Origin: Psychrobacillus vulpis
GTDB lineage: Bacteria > Bacillota > Bacilli > Bacillales_A > Planococcaceae
Length of the DNA stretch: 64,000 bases
NCBI RefSeq assembly: GCF_006861825.1
Contig: NZ_VDGI01000001.1
Span: forward strand, 388,172-452,171
Direction: 5' to 3'
A program made the translations under genes and the position numbers. Below, piece by piece: positions 34,740-43,774 of this stretch. Each line of letters opens with the position of its first letter. Within the stretch, counting starts at the first letter, position 1. The notes beneath the pieces are model-generated. The model was not told the DNA's origin, searched no databases, and was given only the letters and a program-made list of their open reading frames with translations.

Positions 34740-36005
34740 TTAGGCTTCTTTTACTGTTAACTTTACCTCGGACGCAGACATTTCCCATTCAACCTCTGTA
34801 GAGGCATCTGTTTTTATCGGAAATGTATTATCCCCTATTACCGCATTTTGTGCATCTACATATAGAGCGATATTACTACTATTTAATTTATCCAAAGCTT
34901 CTGGTGTTCCTCTAGCCTTCACGGAAACTAAACCGTCTGTAGGAGTTTGAAAAACACTCACTAGTTGATTTGGAAGTCCTCGTACCTCAACTGCTACATT
35001 ATCAAAGGTCTTTTCGCTAACGCCTGAAACAGTATCCTCTTCTTCCACTGGAGGTTCTGTTACCGGAGCAGGTGTTACATCTCCGACTACCTTAATCTTG
35101 TCGTGAGACATCCGCGTCACTCCTGGTGGAACTGCTAGCTTCACGTCAAAGTCTCCAGATGCTTCAAGCTTACTTACATCTACATCTACAGTTAACTGGT
35201 CCAATTTATCAAGCACCGTTGGAGGACCATATAAGCGAATCGATTCCATATTCGTAGATAAATTATTGATCGTCACGCCTTGTTTTGGTGTACCTTTTTG
35301 CTTTAATACAACTGGTATATCCTTGCTGTACTCTTCCACCCTAACTTTTACCTGTACCTGTTTAGGCTCGACTATCACATCTAATTTATTTAGATCCCTG
35401 TCAAGAACTCTTACACTTGCCTTTTGATCAAATGATTTAGTAATACCGGGATTACCATCAAGTGTCGCTTTTACATAGCCTATGCTATTTATGACACTTT
35501 TTGCACCTGTAATTGTAACCATTTTTGGTTCAACGTCATAGGACTTAACGATGTAATTTTCTGCTAACAAGCCTTCATTCATATCAGGGTCCACTCGAAA
35601 TTGCTTCGATATTTTTTCTTCAATCTCCACATTTACGTAGACCGGATCTATTCGGACCTTTAATTTGTCGGAAAAGTTTTCGTGTTGAATTTCCACTCGA
35701 TGCTCTCCATATGTTAGCTTACTTAAATCCACAAATAATTTATAGTCTTTTATCATTTTAGCAGATAATACAACTTGTGATGGACCCTCTATAGTTACTG
35801 TTACAGTTTGAGGAACTCCTGTTACAACTGAATTGTCGTCATCATAATAGACTTCTACTGGTACGTCACGGAGAACGTCTATTTGTGTTCCGCTAGAAAT
35901 AGAATTCGTATTATTCTCATCAGATTTCACAGAAACGAATAGTAAAATCGCTAATGCTAAAGCTATAATTCGCAAGAACCATGGATTATCCATCATTTTA
36001 TCCAT
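34740..36005 (-). CDS. cdaR: CdaR (YbbR-domain regulator of CdaA)
   Basis: The 421-residue protein has one N-terminal membrane span (FLRIIALALAILLFVSV) and an extracytoplasmic part of several YbbR repeats (for example DVPVEVYYDD, VPQTVTVTIEGPSQV, IPVVLKQKGTP). The start overlaps the cdaA stop by 8 nt. A loop rich in Pro/Glu (TPAPVTEPPVEEEDT) separates the last repeat. It modulates the diadenylate cyclase CdaA. Confidence 0.93.
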   Translation of the reverse strand: MDKMMDNPWFLRIIALALAILLFVSVKSDENNTNSISSGTQIDVLRDVPVEVYYDDDNSVVTGVPQTVTVTIEGPSQVVLSAKMIKDYKLFVDLSKLTYGEHRVEIQHENFSDKLKVRIDPVYVNVEIEEKISKQFRVDPDMNEGLLAENYIVKSYDVEPKMVTITGAKSVINSIGYVKATLDGNPGITKSFDQKASVRVLDRDLNKLDVIVEPKQVQVKVRVEEYSKDIPVVLKQKGTPKQGVTINNLSTNMESIRLYGPPTVLDKLDQLTVDVDVSKLEASGDFDVKLAVPPGVTRMSHDKIKVVGDVTPAPVTEPPVEEEDTVSGVSEKTFDNVAVEVRGLPNQLVSVFQTPTDGLVSVKARGTPEALDKLNSSNIALYVDAQNAVIGDNTFPIKTDASTEVEWEMSASEVKLTVKEA

Positions 36006-36834
36006 TCTGTTTCCCCCTCCACAACCATTTAGAAGAAGTTAATAGCTCTTCCGTGGGTCCAAACCATAGTCGCTTCAAGTGAGCTTCAAACTCTTCCATG
36101 GATAAATTTCGATGGAGATCCCCATTAGAGGTTAAACTTACAGCTCCCGTCTCTTCGGATACAACAATTGTAATGGCATCTGTTACTTCACTCAATCCAA
36201 TTGCAGCCCGATGCCTCGTTCCAAGCTCTTTCGAAATGAATGGACTTTCGGACAATGGCAAATAACAAGCTGCGGAAGCTATTTTATTTTTTTGGACAAT
36301 CACTGCCCCATCATGCAATGGTGTATTTGGAATGAAAATATTAATCATTAGCTCAGATGTAATATTTGCATTTAACGGAATTCCTGTTTCAATATAATCT
36401 GATAAACCCGTTTCCCTCTCAATCGATATTAAAGCCCCTATACGACGTTTTGCCATATAGCTTACTGATTTGGTCATAGCCGCAATTAAACGGCTCTGCT
36501 CCTCTTGTTCCTGCATCGAGCCTCTCGCGAAAAGTCTACCTCTACCTATTTGTTCAAGCGCTCTTCTTATTTCTGGCTGGAATATTATAATAATTGCTAC
36601 AAACCCAAAATCAATGACTTGTTCCAGCATCCATCCGAGCGTATCCAAACCTAAAAAGTTTGTGACAACACTTGCGATAACTATAACGAAGATCCCTTTT
36701 AATAATTGGACCGCTTTCGTTCCTTTTATAAGAGTTATTACTTTATATATAACAAACCAAACGAATAAAACATCTAATATGTTTACAATAACGTTTACTG
36801 GCATTAAATTTGTAAATTGCTCCATAAACGACAT
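35998..36834 (-). CDS. cdaA: Diadenylate cyclase CdaA
   Basis: I choose the ATG at 36834 (MSFMEQFTNLMPVNV), behind GGGGGA. The 278-residue protein has three N-terminal membrane helices and a DAC domain with the catalytic DGA (PLHDGAVIV) and RHR (GTRHRAAIG) motifs. It makes c-di-AMP, which controls potassium and osmolyte balance and cell-wall stress. It is the first gene of cdaA-cdaR-glmM. Confidence 0.96.
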   Translation of the reverse strand: MSFMEQFTNLMPVNVIVNILDVLFVWFVIYKVITLIKGTKAVQLLKGIFVIVIASVVTNFLGLDTLGWMLEQVIDFGFVAIIIIFQPEIRRALEQIGRGRLFARGSMQEQEEQSRLIAAMTKSVSYMAKRRIGALISIERETGLSDYIETGIPLNANITSELMINIFIPNTPLHDGAVIVQKNKIASAACYLPLSESPFISKELGTRHRAAIGLSEVTDAITIVVSEETGAVSLTSNGDLHRNLSMEEFEAHLKRLWFGPTEELLTSSKWLWRGKQNG

Positions 36835-36914
36835 GTGGCATCCCCCACTTTTCATCACAAATCCATACAATGTAAGTATAACATAGAAAAGGAATTTTCC
36901 GCCTTTATGACCCT

Positions 36915-36950
36915 AAAAAAGTCTATCCAAAATTTCGGATAGACTTTTTA
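36915..36950 (-). terminator. Terminator between rsiW and cdaA
   Basis: The stem AAAAAAGTCTATCC / GGATAGACTTTTTT-like with an 8-nt loop and a T-run on the minus strand lies just after rsiW. It separates the sigW-rsiW unit from cdaA. Confidence 0.9.
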
Positions 36951-37583
36951 TTATTTCTTCGTTTCTTCTTTTTCAAAAAACGATATAAAATCTTTAGCAC
37001 CGTCTTTTATATGGAACCAAAGCCAGTCAAATACTTCGTTAATCTCTTCAGAAGTACCTGTAATGTTTGCTGTAGAAGCCATATACTTAGTACCGTTGAT
37101 AATGGTTAAATTTCCGTCCAATTCACCATCGATTCGAACATCACCATTTTTTACAACAAGATCACCTGTAACGACTTGTCCTTCAGGGATAATAACTGTT
37201 TCCCCTTCCACGATGACATTTTCTTGTTTTGTAAAAGAGAATTGCTGTTCTTCGTTGAAATTAGTGAACAATGCGCTACTCATAAATAGGAAGAATAAAG
37301 CCGCTGCGGTTAGAATTGGATGACGTCTCAACCATCTACTAACACCTGCATGTGATTTTTCTTTTGGAAGCCTTGCCATAACAGAGTTGGCAAAATCAGC
37401 TGGTGCCTTTACATGGGCTGCTCCTTTTACGAAAGCAACTACATTGCTTAGCTCATGCATATGTGCTTGACAATCCACGCATGACTGCAAATGAGTTTTA
37501 AGTTCAAGCTCATGTTCACGGGTAATTTCGCCATCTAAATATTCATGCATATAGTGAACAATTCGCTCTGGACACGCATTCAT
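36951..37583 (-). CDS. rsiW: Anti-sigma-W factor RsiW
   Basis: The 210-residue protein has an N-terminal zinc-binding anti-sigma domain with HLQSCVDCQAHMHEL (HxxxCxxC) and a single membrane helix (ILTAAALFFLFMSSALF near residue 90). The extracytoplasmic tail has a polymer-forming-like repeat region (VVKNGDVRIDGELDGNLTII). It holds sigma W inactive until regulated proteolysis. It starts 12 nt after sigW. Confidence 0.93.
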   Translation of the reverse strand: MNACPERIVHYMHEYLDGEITREHELELKTHLQSCVDCQAHMHELSNVVAFVKGAAHVKAPADFANSVMARLPKEKSHAGVSRWLRRHPILTAAALFFLFMSSALFTNFNEEQQFSFTKQENVIVEGETVIIPEGQVVTGDLVVKNGDVRIDGELDGNLTIINGTKYMASTANITGTSEEINEVFDWLWFHIKDGAKDFISFFEKEETKK

Positions 37584-37595
37584 CGTGATTACCTC

Positions 37596-38171
37596 CTATA
37601 AAAAGTTGGGCTGTTTACTTAATTGTTTTCTAAGTGCTTCTCGGCCTCTATGAATTCTTGTTTTTACAGTTCCAAGTGGTAATTCTAATATCTCACTTAT
37701 TTCTTGTAAAGATAACTCTTCCATATATTTAAGTACAATTGCTGATCGATATTTGTCCGGAAGACGACTTATTTCATATTGAATGCGATCTTGCAACTCC
37801 AATTTCATTAGTTCTTCTTCTGGAAGTTCTTCCGCAGCAGCAATTTGTGAATACATATTAAGTCCTTCTGTGCCTGCAACTTCCGCATCTAAATAATAAT
37901 CTGGCTTTTTTTTACGAATCCGGTCAATACATAAATTCGTCGCAATTCGGTACAGCCAAGTGGAAAATTTTCTTTTTTGATCAAACGTGTGAATGTTAAT
38001 AAAGGCTCGCACAAACGCCTCTTGTGCAATGTCTTCTGCTTCATGACGATTTCCTAGCATGCGGAAGCATACTTGAAAAAGTTTATGTTGATACAGGTCA
38101 ACAATCTCCGCGAATGCGTCTTTGTCACCTTTTAACACTTGTTTTATTCGTTTGTTCACTAACGCATCCAT
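37596..38171 (-). CDS. sigW: ECF sigma factor SigW
   Basis: The 191-residue protein has ECF regions 2 (DAFAEIVDLYQHKLFQVC, EAEDIAQEAFVRAF) and 4 (LPDKYRSAIVLKYMEELSLQ, PLGTVKTRIHRGREALRK). Size and partner identify sigma W, which controls defence against wall-active antibiotics and bacteriocins. The gene has a sigma-W-type promoter upstream, implying autoregulation. Confidence 0.96.
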   Translation of the reverse strand: MDALVNKRIKQVLKGDKDAFAEIVDLYQHKLFQVCFRMLGNRHEAEDIAQEAFVRAFINIHTFDQKRKFSTWLYRIATNLCIDRIRKKKPDYYLDAEVAGTEGLNMYSQIAAAEELPEEELMKLELQDRIQYEISRLPDKYRSAIVLKYMEELSLQEISEILELPLGTVKTRIHRGREALRKQLSKQPNFL

Positions 38172-38208
38172 CGTGATTCCCCTCCGCTCTATGCGGCTGT
38201 CTAACCTA

Positions 38209-38235
38209 TACGTATAAAGGTGGCAACAGGTTTCA
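38209..38235 (-). promoter_or_regulatory. Sigma-W autoregulatory promoter
   Basis: On the minus strand TGAAAC (38235-38230) and CGTA (38212-38209) are separated by 17 nt, the consensus for sigma W. The position 38-64 nt upstream of the sigW ATG fits. Confidence 0.88.
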
Positions 38236-38301
38236 TTTTTTTTTACATCATTTTAAGTTTACCAAATAATTCATAGTTTGTGTTGTTTATTGAAAAACAA
38301 A

Positions 38302-38322
38302 AAGCAGACGAAGCGTCTGCTT
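38302..38322 (-). terminator. Terminator after arginase
   Basis: The stem AAGCAGACG / CGTCTGCTT with a 3-nt loop overlaps the arginase stop and is followed on the minus strand by a T-rich run. Confidence 0.9.
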
Positions 38323-39227
38323 TAAACTAAACTTTCCCCAAACAATGAGCCCATAAGAGCAACTGCTACGTCTGCTGTTTTATTTTCTTCATCTAATATT
38401 GGGTTTACTTCAACGAATTCTGCTGAAGTGATAATGTTGGATGAATATAACATTTCCATTGCTAGATGGCTTTCACGATAACTAATTCCACCTGGAACAG
38501 GAGTACCAACTCCCGGTGTATAAAGTGGATCTATTCCATCTAAATCTAATGATAAGTGTACGCCATCTACTTTACGTTCAGCAAAATACTCAATCGTTTG
38601 GTTCATCACTTCTGTCATGCCTAGTTTGTCAATTTCGTGCATGGAGAAAACTTTAATCCCTTTTTCTTTAATTAGTTCACGTTCTCCAGGATCTACTGAA
38701 CGAGCGCCAATAATAACTACGTTTTCCGGTTTAATCTTTGGTGCATAGGAACGGATATTTACTAAATCATCATGGCCTAATCCGATACTAACAGCTAACG
38801 GCATTCCATGGATGTTCCCGGATGGAGAAGTTTCCGCTGTATTTAAATCTGCATGTGCATCGTACCAAATAACTCCAAGGTTTTGATAACGATCAGCTAA
38901 ACCTGCAAGTGTTCCAATAGCTATGCTATGATCTCCACCAAGCACTAATGGATAATGTCCTTCCGTTAATACCTCATGTACTTTGTTTGCAAGCTTTGTG
39001 TTCCCATCGATTACATCTTCTAAATTACGCAAATGCGTATTCGGAGATTGTTCTTTTCTTGTATGACTTATAGGTATATCGCCTTCATCTTTTACAGAAT
39101 GACCTAATGCTTCTAAACGTTCGATTACCCCTGCATAACGAATGGCACTTGGCCCCATATCGACACCACGTCTATTTTGACCAAGGTCCATTGGTACACC
39201 TATAAGAGAAATGCTTAATTTATTCAT
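38322..39227 (-). CDS. rocF: Arginase RocF
   Basis: I choose the ATG at 39227 (MNKLSISLIGVPMDLGQNRR), with GGGGG upstream; the ORF reaches 39287 without support. The 301-residue enzyme has the manganese motifs GGDHSIAIGT, DAHADLNTAET and DLDGIDP. It hydrolyses arginine to ornithine and urea. Confidence 0.95.
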   Translation of the reverse strand: MNKLSISLIGVPMDLGQNRRGVDMGPSAIRYAGVIERLEALGHSVKDEGDIPISHTRKEQSPNTHLRNLEDVIDGNTKLANKVHEVLTEGHYPLVLGGDHSIAIGTLAGLADRYQNLGVIWYDAHADLNTAETSPSGNIHGMPLAVSIGLGHDDLVNIRSYAPKIKPENVVIIGARSVDPGERELIKEKGIKVFSMHEIDKLGMTEVMNQTIEYFAERKVDGVHLSLDLDGIDPLYTPGVGTPVPGGISYRESHLAMEMLYSSNIITSAEFVEVNPILDEENKTADVAVALMGSLFGESLV

Positions 39228-39297
39228 TATTTCATACCCCCTTCTGTTCATACATCTATTGTAATTCCTAAAGGGCAGTTGGCTCAACTCGACAAAA

Positions 39298-39879
39298 TTA
39301 CGAATATTTATTCATTAATTGTACGAGCATTTTTTTTACTTCTTCCCATTCACTGTTAATGATTGAATAAACGACCGCGTTGCGAACCGTTCCATTTGAA
39401 CGTAAGCGTTCATTTCTTAGAACACCTTCTTTTATTCCACCAATTCTTTCTATTGCTCGTTGTGAGCTTACATTTAATTCATCCGTTTTAAATTGGACTC
39501 GAATCATTCCAAGGCTTTCAAAACAATGTTTTAATAACAAATATTTGCATGTCGTATTCACATGTGTTCGTTGAAATTTTTTTCCATAGAAAGTAGATCC
39601 GATTTCACATGCATGATTTACTTGATCAATACCATAAATACGTGTTGTACCCATAATTTCTTTTGTCTCTGTATGTTCGACCACATATGCGAGAGCGGTT
39701 TTGGCGACATTCGTTTGTTGAATACCCACTTGTAGCCACTGCTCAAGCTGTTCAAAGTTTTCTATTTTATTCAGCATAAATTCAAAAATCTCTGGATTAT
39801 AAAGCTCCCATAAAAGTTGAATATCCGATTGTTCCATTGGACGTAACGAAACGTCTCCATACACAATTGTCTCTGCCAA
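39298..39879 (-). CDS. GNAT N-acetyltransferase (RimJ/RimL type)
   Basis: I place the start at the TTG at 39879, 7 nt after GAGGTG, so that the protein begins (M)AETIVYGDVSLRPMEQSD; the open frame runs further but into citA. The 193-residue protein has the RimJ-like NVSSQRAIERIGGIKEGVLR motif. A GNAT gene next to sigW is also known in B. subtilis (YbbJ). The acceptor is unknown. Confidence 0.85.
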   Translation of the reverse strand: MAETIVYGDVSLRPMEQSDIQLLWELYNPEIFEFMLNKIENFEQLEQWLQVGIQQTNVAKTALAYVVEHTETKEIMGTTRIYGIDQVNHACEIGSTFYGKKFQRTHVNTTCKYLLLKHCFESLGMIRVQFKTDELNVSSQRAIERIGGIKEGVLRNERLRSNGTVRNAVVYSIINSEWEEVKKMLVQLMNKYS

Positions 39880-39940
39880 ATCCCAACACCTCGCTTTTCT
39901 AATATCATAATAGAAACATATAGGTATTGAAAAGAAATTT

Positions 39941-41023
39941 TTAACGACATTCCCCAACATAAAGTGACTGTGGTCGGAACATAGCCTGATCATCTACTTG
40001 CTCTATCACATGTGCACTCCAACCAACAATACGCGCTACACTAAAAGTTGGTGTGAATAAAGACGCCGGCATTTCAATGGATCGCATAATAGCTGCCGCA
40101 TAAAACTCCACATTCGTATAAAGTTTTCTACCTGGCTTAAATTGTTCTAAAAGTGCAGTAATCTCTTTTTCAGCTGCTGTGGCCAAATCTAACCAAGCAT
40201 CCGAACCATGTAATTGTAAACACGCTTCTCGTAATAATATCGATCTTGGATCTTCTGTTTTATAGATACGGTGACCAAATCCCATGATTTTTTCTCCATT
40301 TTGAATCTTTTCTTCCACAACAGTTCGAATTCTTGACTCTTCTCGGATTTCCTCTAACAGAGCTAATACTCCTGAAGGAGCTCCTCCGTGTAATGGACCC
40401 TTCATCGTTCCAATGGCAGAAGTAATTGCTGCTGGTAAGTCGGAATCTGTTGAAACGGTTACTCTTGCCGCGAAAGTAGAGGCATTTAATCCATGCTCCA
40501 TCGTAAGCTTTAAATATGTCTCAAGAGCTTTTACTTGCGTTGAAGTCGGAGATACACCATTTAACATCCACAAATAATTTTCTGTATGAGTAAAATTTTC
40601 GTTTGGTTCGACAAAAGGTAGACCTTGCTGTTTTCTATAGTGTCGAGAAATAATTACTGGTAATGCACCTGTTAGATGAGTTGCTTGTTCTGTCATTTCC
40701 ATTTCCAAAAATTCTGGGGTAGCAAATGCAGAAATACCAGTTCTCATCGCATCCATAATAGAAATAGTAGGTAGAAGCGCGTCGACAATTTTATGAACGT
40801 GGGATGGGAGATTTCTTCCTTTTTTTAGTTTCACACTAAATTTCTCTAACTCTTCTTTTGATGGCACTTTATCATAAGATAAAAAATACGCCACCTGTTC
40901 GAATGAATAATTTGCTAATTCTTTCACATTCAGACCACGATATCTTAATGTACCTTGATCTCCGTCAACCAAACTAATTTTTGTATGAACTGCCACAACA
41001 CCTTTTAAGCCTTTTTGAAACAT
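39941..41023 (-). CDS. citA: Citrate synthase, CitA type
   Basis: The 360-residue protein has the citrate-synthase histidines in LTMEHGLNAS and MGFGHRIYKTEDPRS and the segment GPLHGGAPSGVL. Divergence from a LysR gene at 110 bp matches the citA/citR pair of B. subtilis, where CitA is the minor synthase. The start MFQKGLKGVVAVHTKISLVD is preceded by AGGAGGGG. Confidence 0.92.
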   Translation of the reverse strand: MFQKGLKGVVAVHTKISLVDGDQGTLRYRGLNVKELANYSFEQVAYFLSYDKVPSKEELEKFSVKLKKGRNLPSHVHKIVDALLPTISIMDAMRTGISAFATPEFLEMEMTEQATHLTGALPVIISRHYRKQQGLPFVEPNENFTHTENYLWMLNGVSPTSTQVKALETYLKLTMEHGLNASTFAARVTVSTDSDLPAAITSAIGTMKGPLHGGAPSGVLALLEEIREESRIRTVVEEKIQNGEKIMGFGHRIYKTEDPRSILLREACLQLHGSDAWLDLATAAEKEITALLEQFKPGRKLYTNVEFYAAAIMRSIEMPASLFTPTFSVARIVGWSAHVIEQVDDQAMFRPQSLYVGECR

Positions 41024-41134
41024 TTTAACCCCTCCTTATTTCTTTTAGTATAAGAAACATATATAATTATGAAAATTAAATATTATGTATGATGTTGATT
41101 AAGATTATTAATTAATTATGAAAGGGGAAGTATT

Positions 41135-42016
41135 GTGGAGTACCAATGGTTAAAAACTTTTATTGTCGCAGCGGAAACAAGTAATTTTAGAAAAGCATCA
41201 GAAAAATTAATGATTTCGCAGCCAGGTGTCACTGTTCATATAAAGTTATTAGAAGAATATTTGGGAACTCCTCTATTTAATCGCTCTAAAAAACGTGTGA
41301 GTCTAACAGAAGCTGGAAAGATGTTTTATGATGAAGCTATCCAGCTTACGAAAGGCTTGGAGGTAAGTGTGGAGCGTTTACACGCATTTACAGAAGGTTA
41401 TAAGCGAAAGTGGAATATTGCTATCTCTCCTCTAATGGCCGAAACCATTTTACCTTACATACTACGTTCATTCATGAACAAATATCCAGATTTAGAACTA
41501 TCTATTAGAGTAGAAGAGTCGAACAATATTGAAGATTTAGTATGGAACGGTGAAGTACATATGGGAATTTCTGCTTTAGAAGCAACAAGAAAGAACATTC
41601 AATCTATCGAACTTTATGAAGACCCGCTCTTATTCATTGTTCCTACAGATGGGTATGATGATGAATCAGGACCTGTTTTGGACACTGAAGAGTATATAAA
41701 GAAGTATTATTTATTTACCCATCACCATCCAGTTGTTTGGGATACCCTACTTTTGCAACTACGCCAGCAAGTAATTACGATGAGAACTATGAAAGTTACA
41801 CAAGCGCATATAGTAAAGCGGTTCATACAAGAAGGCCTCGGCGCATCATTCCTCCCACAATCTATCGTAAAACGAGAGCTAACAGAAGGCCGCGTCATGC
41901 ATGTACCTTTTAATTTATTCCCTCTCCCTAAAGTAAAAACATTTTTATTACTTCAGTCTATGGGGGATTTGGAAAAGGAATTTATCGAAAAGATTTCTCG
42001 GTACTATTTTAGTTAG
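41135..42016 (+). CDS. citR: LysR-family regulator CitR
   Basis: The GTG start follows AAAGGGG. The 293-residue protein has an N-terminal LysR helix-turn-helix (TSNFRKASEKLMISQPGVTV) and a substrate-binding domain. Divergence from citA identifies it as CitR, a repressor of citA. Confidence 0.88.
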   Translation: MEYQWLKTFIVAAETSNFRKASEKLMISQPGVTVHIKLLEEYLGTPLFNRSKKRVSLTEAGKMFYDEAIQLTKGLEVSVERLHAFTEGYKRKWNIAISPLMAETILPYILRSFMNKYPDLELSIRVEESNNIEDLVWNGEVHMGISALEATRKNIQSIELYEDPLLFIVPTDGYDDESGPVLDTEEYIKKYYLFTHHHPVVWDTLLLQLRQQVITMRTMKVTQAHIVKRFIQEGLGASFLPQSIVKRELTEGRVMHVPFNLFPLPKVKTFLLLQSMGDLEKEFIEKISRYYFS

Positions 42017-42041
42017 AAGATTAAAAAGAGGTGAATCAATA

Positions 42042-42584
42042 TTGAAGAAAGTTTATATAATTAGACATTGCCAAGCTGAAGGGCAGGAAGACCAGGCACC
42101 ACTAACTGAAAAGGGCTACAATCAGGCAGTACAGCTCGCAAATTTTCTAGAAAATACTAAAGTCGACCAGATAATTTCAAGCCCTTTTTTACGTGCTATC
42201 CAAACAATTGATCCATTTGCAAAAAGTAGCCATTTAGACGTACAAATCGATAATCGATTATCTGAGCGAATTCTGAGTTCCACCCCTATAACAAATTGGC
42301 TTGATAAACTTAAAGAAACCTTTAATGATAAAGAACTAAAACTAGAAGGTGGAGAATCTAGCAATGAAGCGCAAAAACGAATATTAGAAGTACTAAATGA
42401 CATTTTAAATAGCAAGGTAGAAAATAGTATGATCGTGACACATGGGAACATCATGTCCTTACTATTAAATAATTTCAATAATGATTTTGGATTCGAACAA
42501 TGGAAAGAGTTAAGTAATCCAGATGTTTTCCTTTTAATTTTTTCTAACAATGAATTCACTATCCAACGGATTTGGCATGATTAA
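42042..42584 (+). CDS. Histidine phosphatase (phosphoglycerate mutase-like)
   Basis: The TTG start has an AGAGGTG ribosome site. The 180-residue protein begins MKKVYIIRHCQAEGQEDQAP; the usual RHG motif is RHC here, with the catalytic His kept. SSPFLRAIQTIDPF and MIVTHGNIMSLLL are the other family motifs. It probably dephosphorylates a small metabolite. Confidence 0.88.
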   Translation: MKKVYIIRHCQAEGQEDQAPLTEKGYNQAVQLANFLENTKVDQIISSPFLRAIQTIDPFAKSSHLDVQIDNRLSERILSSTPITNWLDKLKETFNDKELKLEGGESSNEAQKRILEVLNDILNSKVENSMIVTHGNIMSLLLNNFNNDFGFEQWKELSNPDVFLLIFSNNEFTIQRIWHD

Positions 42585-42591
42585 TTTGTAT

Positions 42592-42630
42592 AAAAAAAGG
42601 TATTCCGAAAGAATCGGAATACCTTTTTTT
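42592..42630. terminator. Terminator between the phosphatase gene and tRNA cluster
   Basis: The stem AAAAGGTATTCCGA / TCGGAATACCTTTT with A and T runs can stop both the phosphatase gene and the minus-strand tRNA operon. Confidence 0.92.
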
Positions 42631-42644
42631 ATATCTTTAAATTA

Positions 42645-42717
42645 TGGAGCCTAGCGGGATCGAACCGCTGACCTCCTGCGTGCAAGGCAGGCGCTCTCCC
42701 AGCTGAGCTAAGGCCCC
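42645..42717 (-). tRNA. tRNA-Ala (anticodon TGC)
   Basis: The 73-nt cloverleaf has acceptor GGGGCCT / AGGCTCC with the G3-U70 alanine identity pair, anticodon stem CCTGC / GCAGG and loop CTTGCAC. CCA is not encoded. Confidence 0.97.
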
Positions 42718-42740
42718 TCAAAATTATTTACAACGGTCTA

Positions 42741-42815
42741 TGGCTGGGGTACCTGGATTCGAACCAGGGCATGACGGAATCAAAATCCGTTGCCTTACCG
42801 CTTGGCTATACCCCA
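42741..42815 (-). tRNA. tRNA-Gln (anticodon TTG)
   Basis: The 75-nt cloverleaf has acceptor TGGGGTA / TACCCCA, anticodon loop TTTTGAT and an encoded CCA. Confidence 0.97.
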
Positions 42816-42821
42816 ATAAAC

Positions 42822-42905
42822 TGGTGGAGGGGGACGGATTCGAACCGCCGAACCCTAAGGAGCGGATTTACAGTCCGCCGCGTTTAGCCACTTCGCTACC
42901 CCTCC
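42822..42905 (-). tRNA. tRNA-Tyr (anticodon GTA)
   Basis: The 84-nt class II tRNA with a long variable arm has acceptor GGAGGGG, anticodon loop CTGTAAA and an encoded CCA. Confidence 0.97.
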
Positions 42906-42927
42906 AAAGCTAAGTATAAAAAATGAA

Positions 42928-43003
42928 TGGTGGAGGATGACGGGCTCGAACCGCCGACCCTCTGCTTGTAAGGCAGATGCTCTCCCAGCTGAGCTAATCC
43001 TCC
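42928..43003 (-). tRNA. tRNA-Val (anticodon TAC)
   Basis: The 76-nt cloverleaf has acceptor GGAGGAT / ATCCTCC, anticodon loop CTTACAA and an encoded CCA. Confidence 0.97.
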
Positions 43004-43120
43004 TGGGTTTTATAATTACAATAAGTTTCGCATCTCTGCGTCAAAACTGGACAAAAATAATAATAACATATTTATCGTACTTGGACAAGTAGTTTTATAA
43101 GTTTTTCTACTTAAAATGTA

Positions 43121-43162
43121 AGCTTCCAACCAGGTTCGAACTGGTGACCTCTTCCTTACCAT
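43121..43162 (-). pseudogene. 3' half of tRNA-Thr (GGT): prophage attachment site
   Basis: From the anticodon loop onward the sequence is a normal tRNA-Thr: loop ATGGTAA, stem GGAAG, T-arm ACCAG-TTCGAAC-CTGGT, acceptor TGGAAGC. The 5' half (acceptor, D-arm, anticodon 5' stem) is missing; upstream DNA is unrelated. It is what a phage leaves when it integrates in a tRNA anticodon loop and rebuilds the full tRNA at its far end. Confidence 0.85.
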
Positions 43163-43264
43163 AGTTAAGGACTTCCATTTCACTTAATTTATTCTACTTG
43201 CAACCTGTATATTTGACAAGGGTTATTTATGAATAAACTTTTAATTTTTATCAACTTTTATCTT

Positions 43265-43310
43265 TGTCGGTCACACATTGTCTGTGTTTGGTCACACGTC
43301 GGTCACTTTT
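43265..43310. promoter_or_regulatory. GGTCAC repeats near attL
   Basis: GGTCACAC begins at 43269 and 43290 and GGTCAC at 43301, with two of three preceded by GTC. Three copies within 40 bp, about 110 bp inside the attachment core, could be integrase arm sites. This is inferred from position alone. Confidence 0.35.
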
Positions 43311-43390
43311 CTCTGAGTTTCTTCTATATAAATAACATTAGTTAATCATTCCTCTTCTTTATTGGGATAGTGGCTTCTTTCTAATTGGAA

Positions 43391-43424
43391 AAACCACCTT
43401 CCATTATTAATTGGTTGGTGGTTT
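43391..43424 (-). terminator. Terminator at the left end of the prophage late operon
   Basis: The stem AAACCACC / GGTGGTTT is followed by T on the minus strand and lies at the stop of the last leftward gene. Confidence 0.75.
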
Positions 43425-43774
43425 CACATAGTAATATATGTACACATTAGTTCCTCTGTTTTTTCTCGTAATTGGTTTCTAGTATACTTTCGATATTCTT
43501 CGTGTCCAGATTTGATGAAAGTGTATTCTGTATAATCCTCGTTTGTCTTACCTTTTACTAATCGCATATTATACCTAGTTATGTAAACATCTGTCTTTTT
43601 CAATTCTGTTCTTATATTGCTCAAAGCACTCTCAACTTTAGCTATATAAGGTCTTGTTAGTTTGAAAGGATGTTTTATTATTGTTTCTAGGTCTTTTTCT
43701 AGTATTTTGATAAGTATCGGTAAGTATAGTTTGTTCTCGAAGTAGATATATTCATCTGTAGAAATCGAAGACAT
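43424..43774 (-). CDS. Hypothetical prophage protein, translated with YolD-like gene
   Basis: The 116-residue charged protein starts MSSISTDEYIYFENKLYLPI and contains IIKHPFKLTRPYIAKVESAL. It overlaps the YolD-like gene (TAATG), so the two are coupled. I recognise no domain. Similar small partners of YolD-like genes occur in Bacillus prophages. Confidence 0.6.
   Translation of the reverse strand: MSSISTDEYIYFENKLYLPILIKILEKDLETIIKHPFKLTRPYIAKVESALSNIRTELKKTDVYITRYNMRLVKGKTNEDYTEYTFIKSGHEEYRKYTRNQLREKTEELMCTYITM

Noticed and set aside
39880-39993. N-terminal extension of the GNAT protein overlapping citA
   Set aside because: No family similarity and no ribosome site; the TTG at 39879 is better supported.
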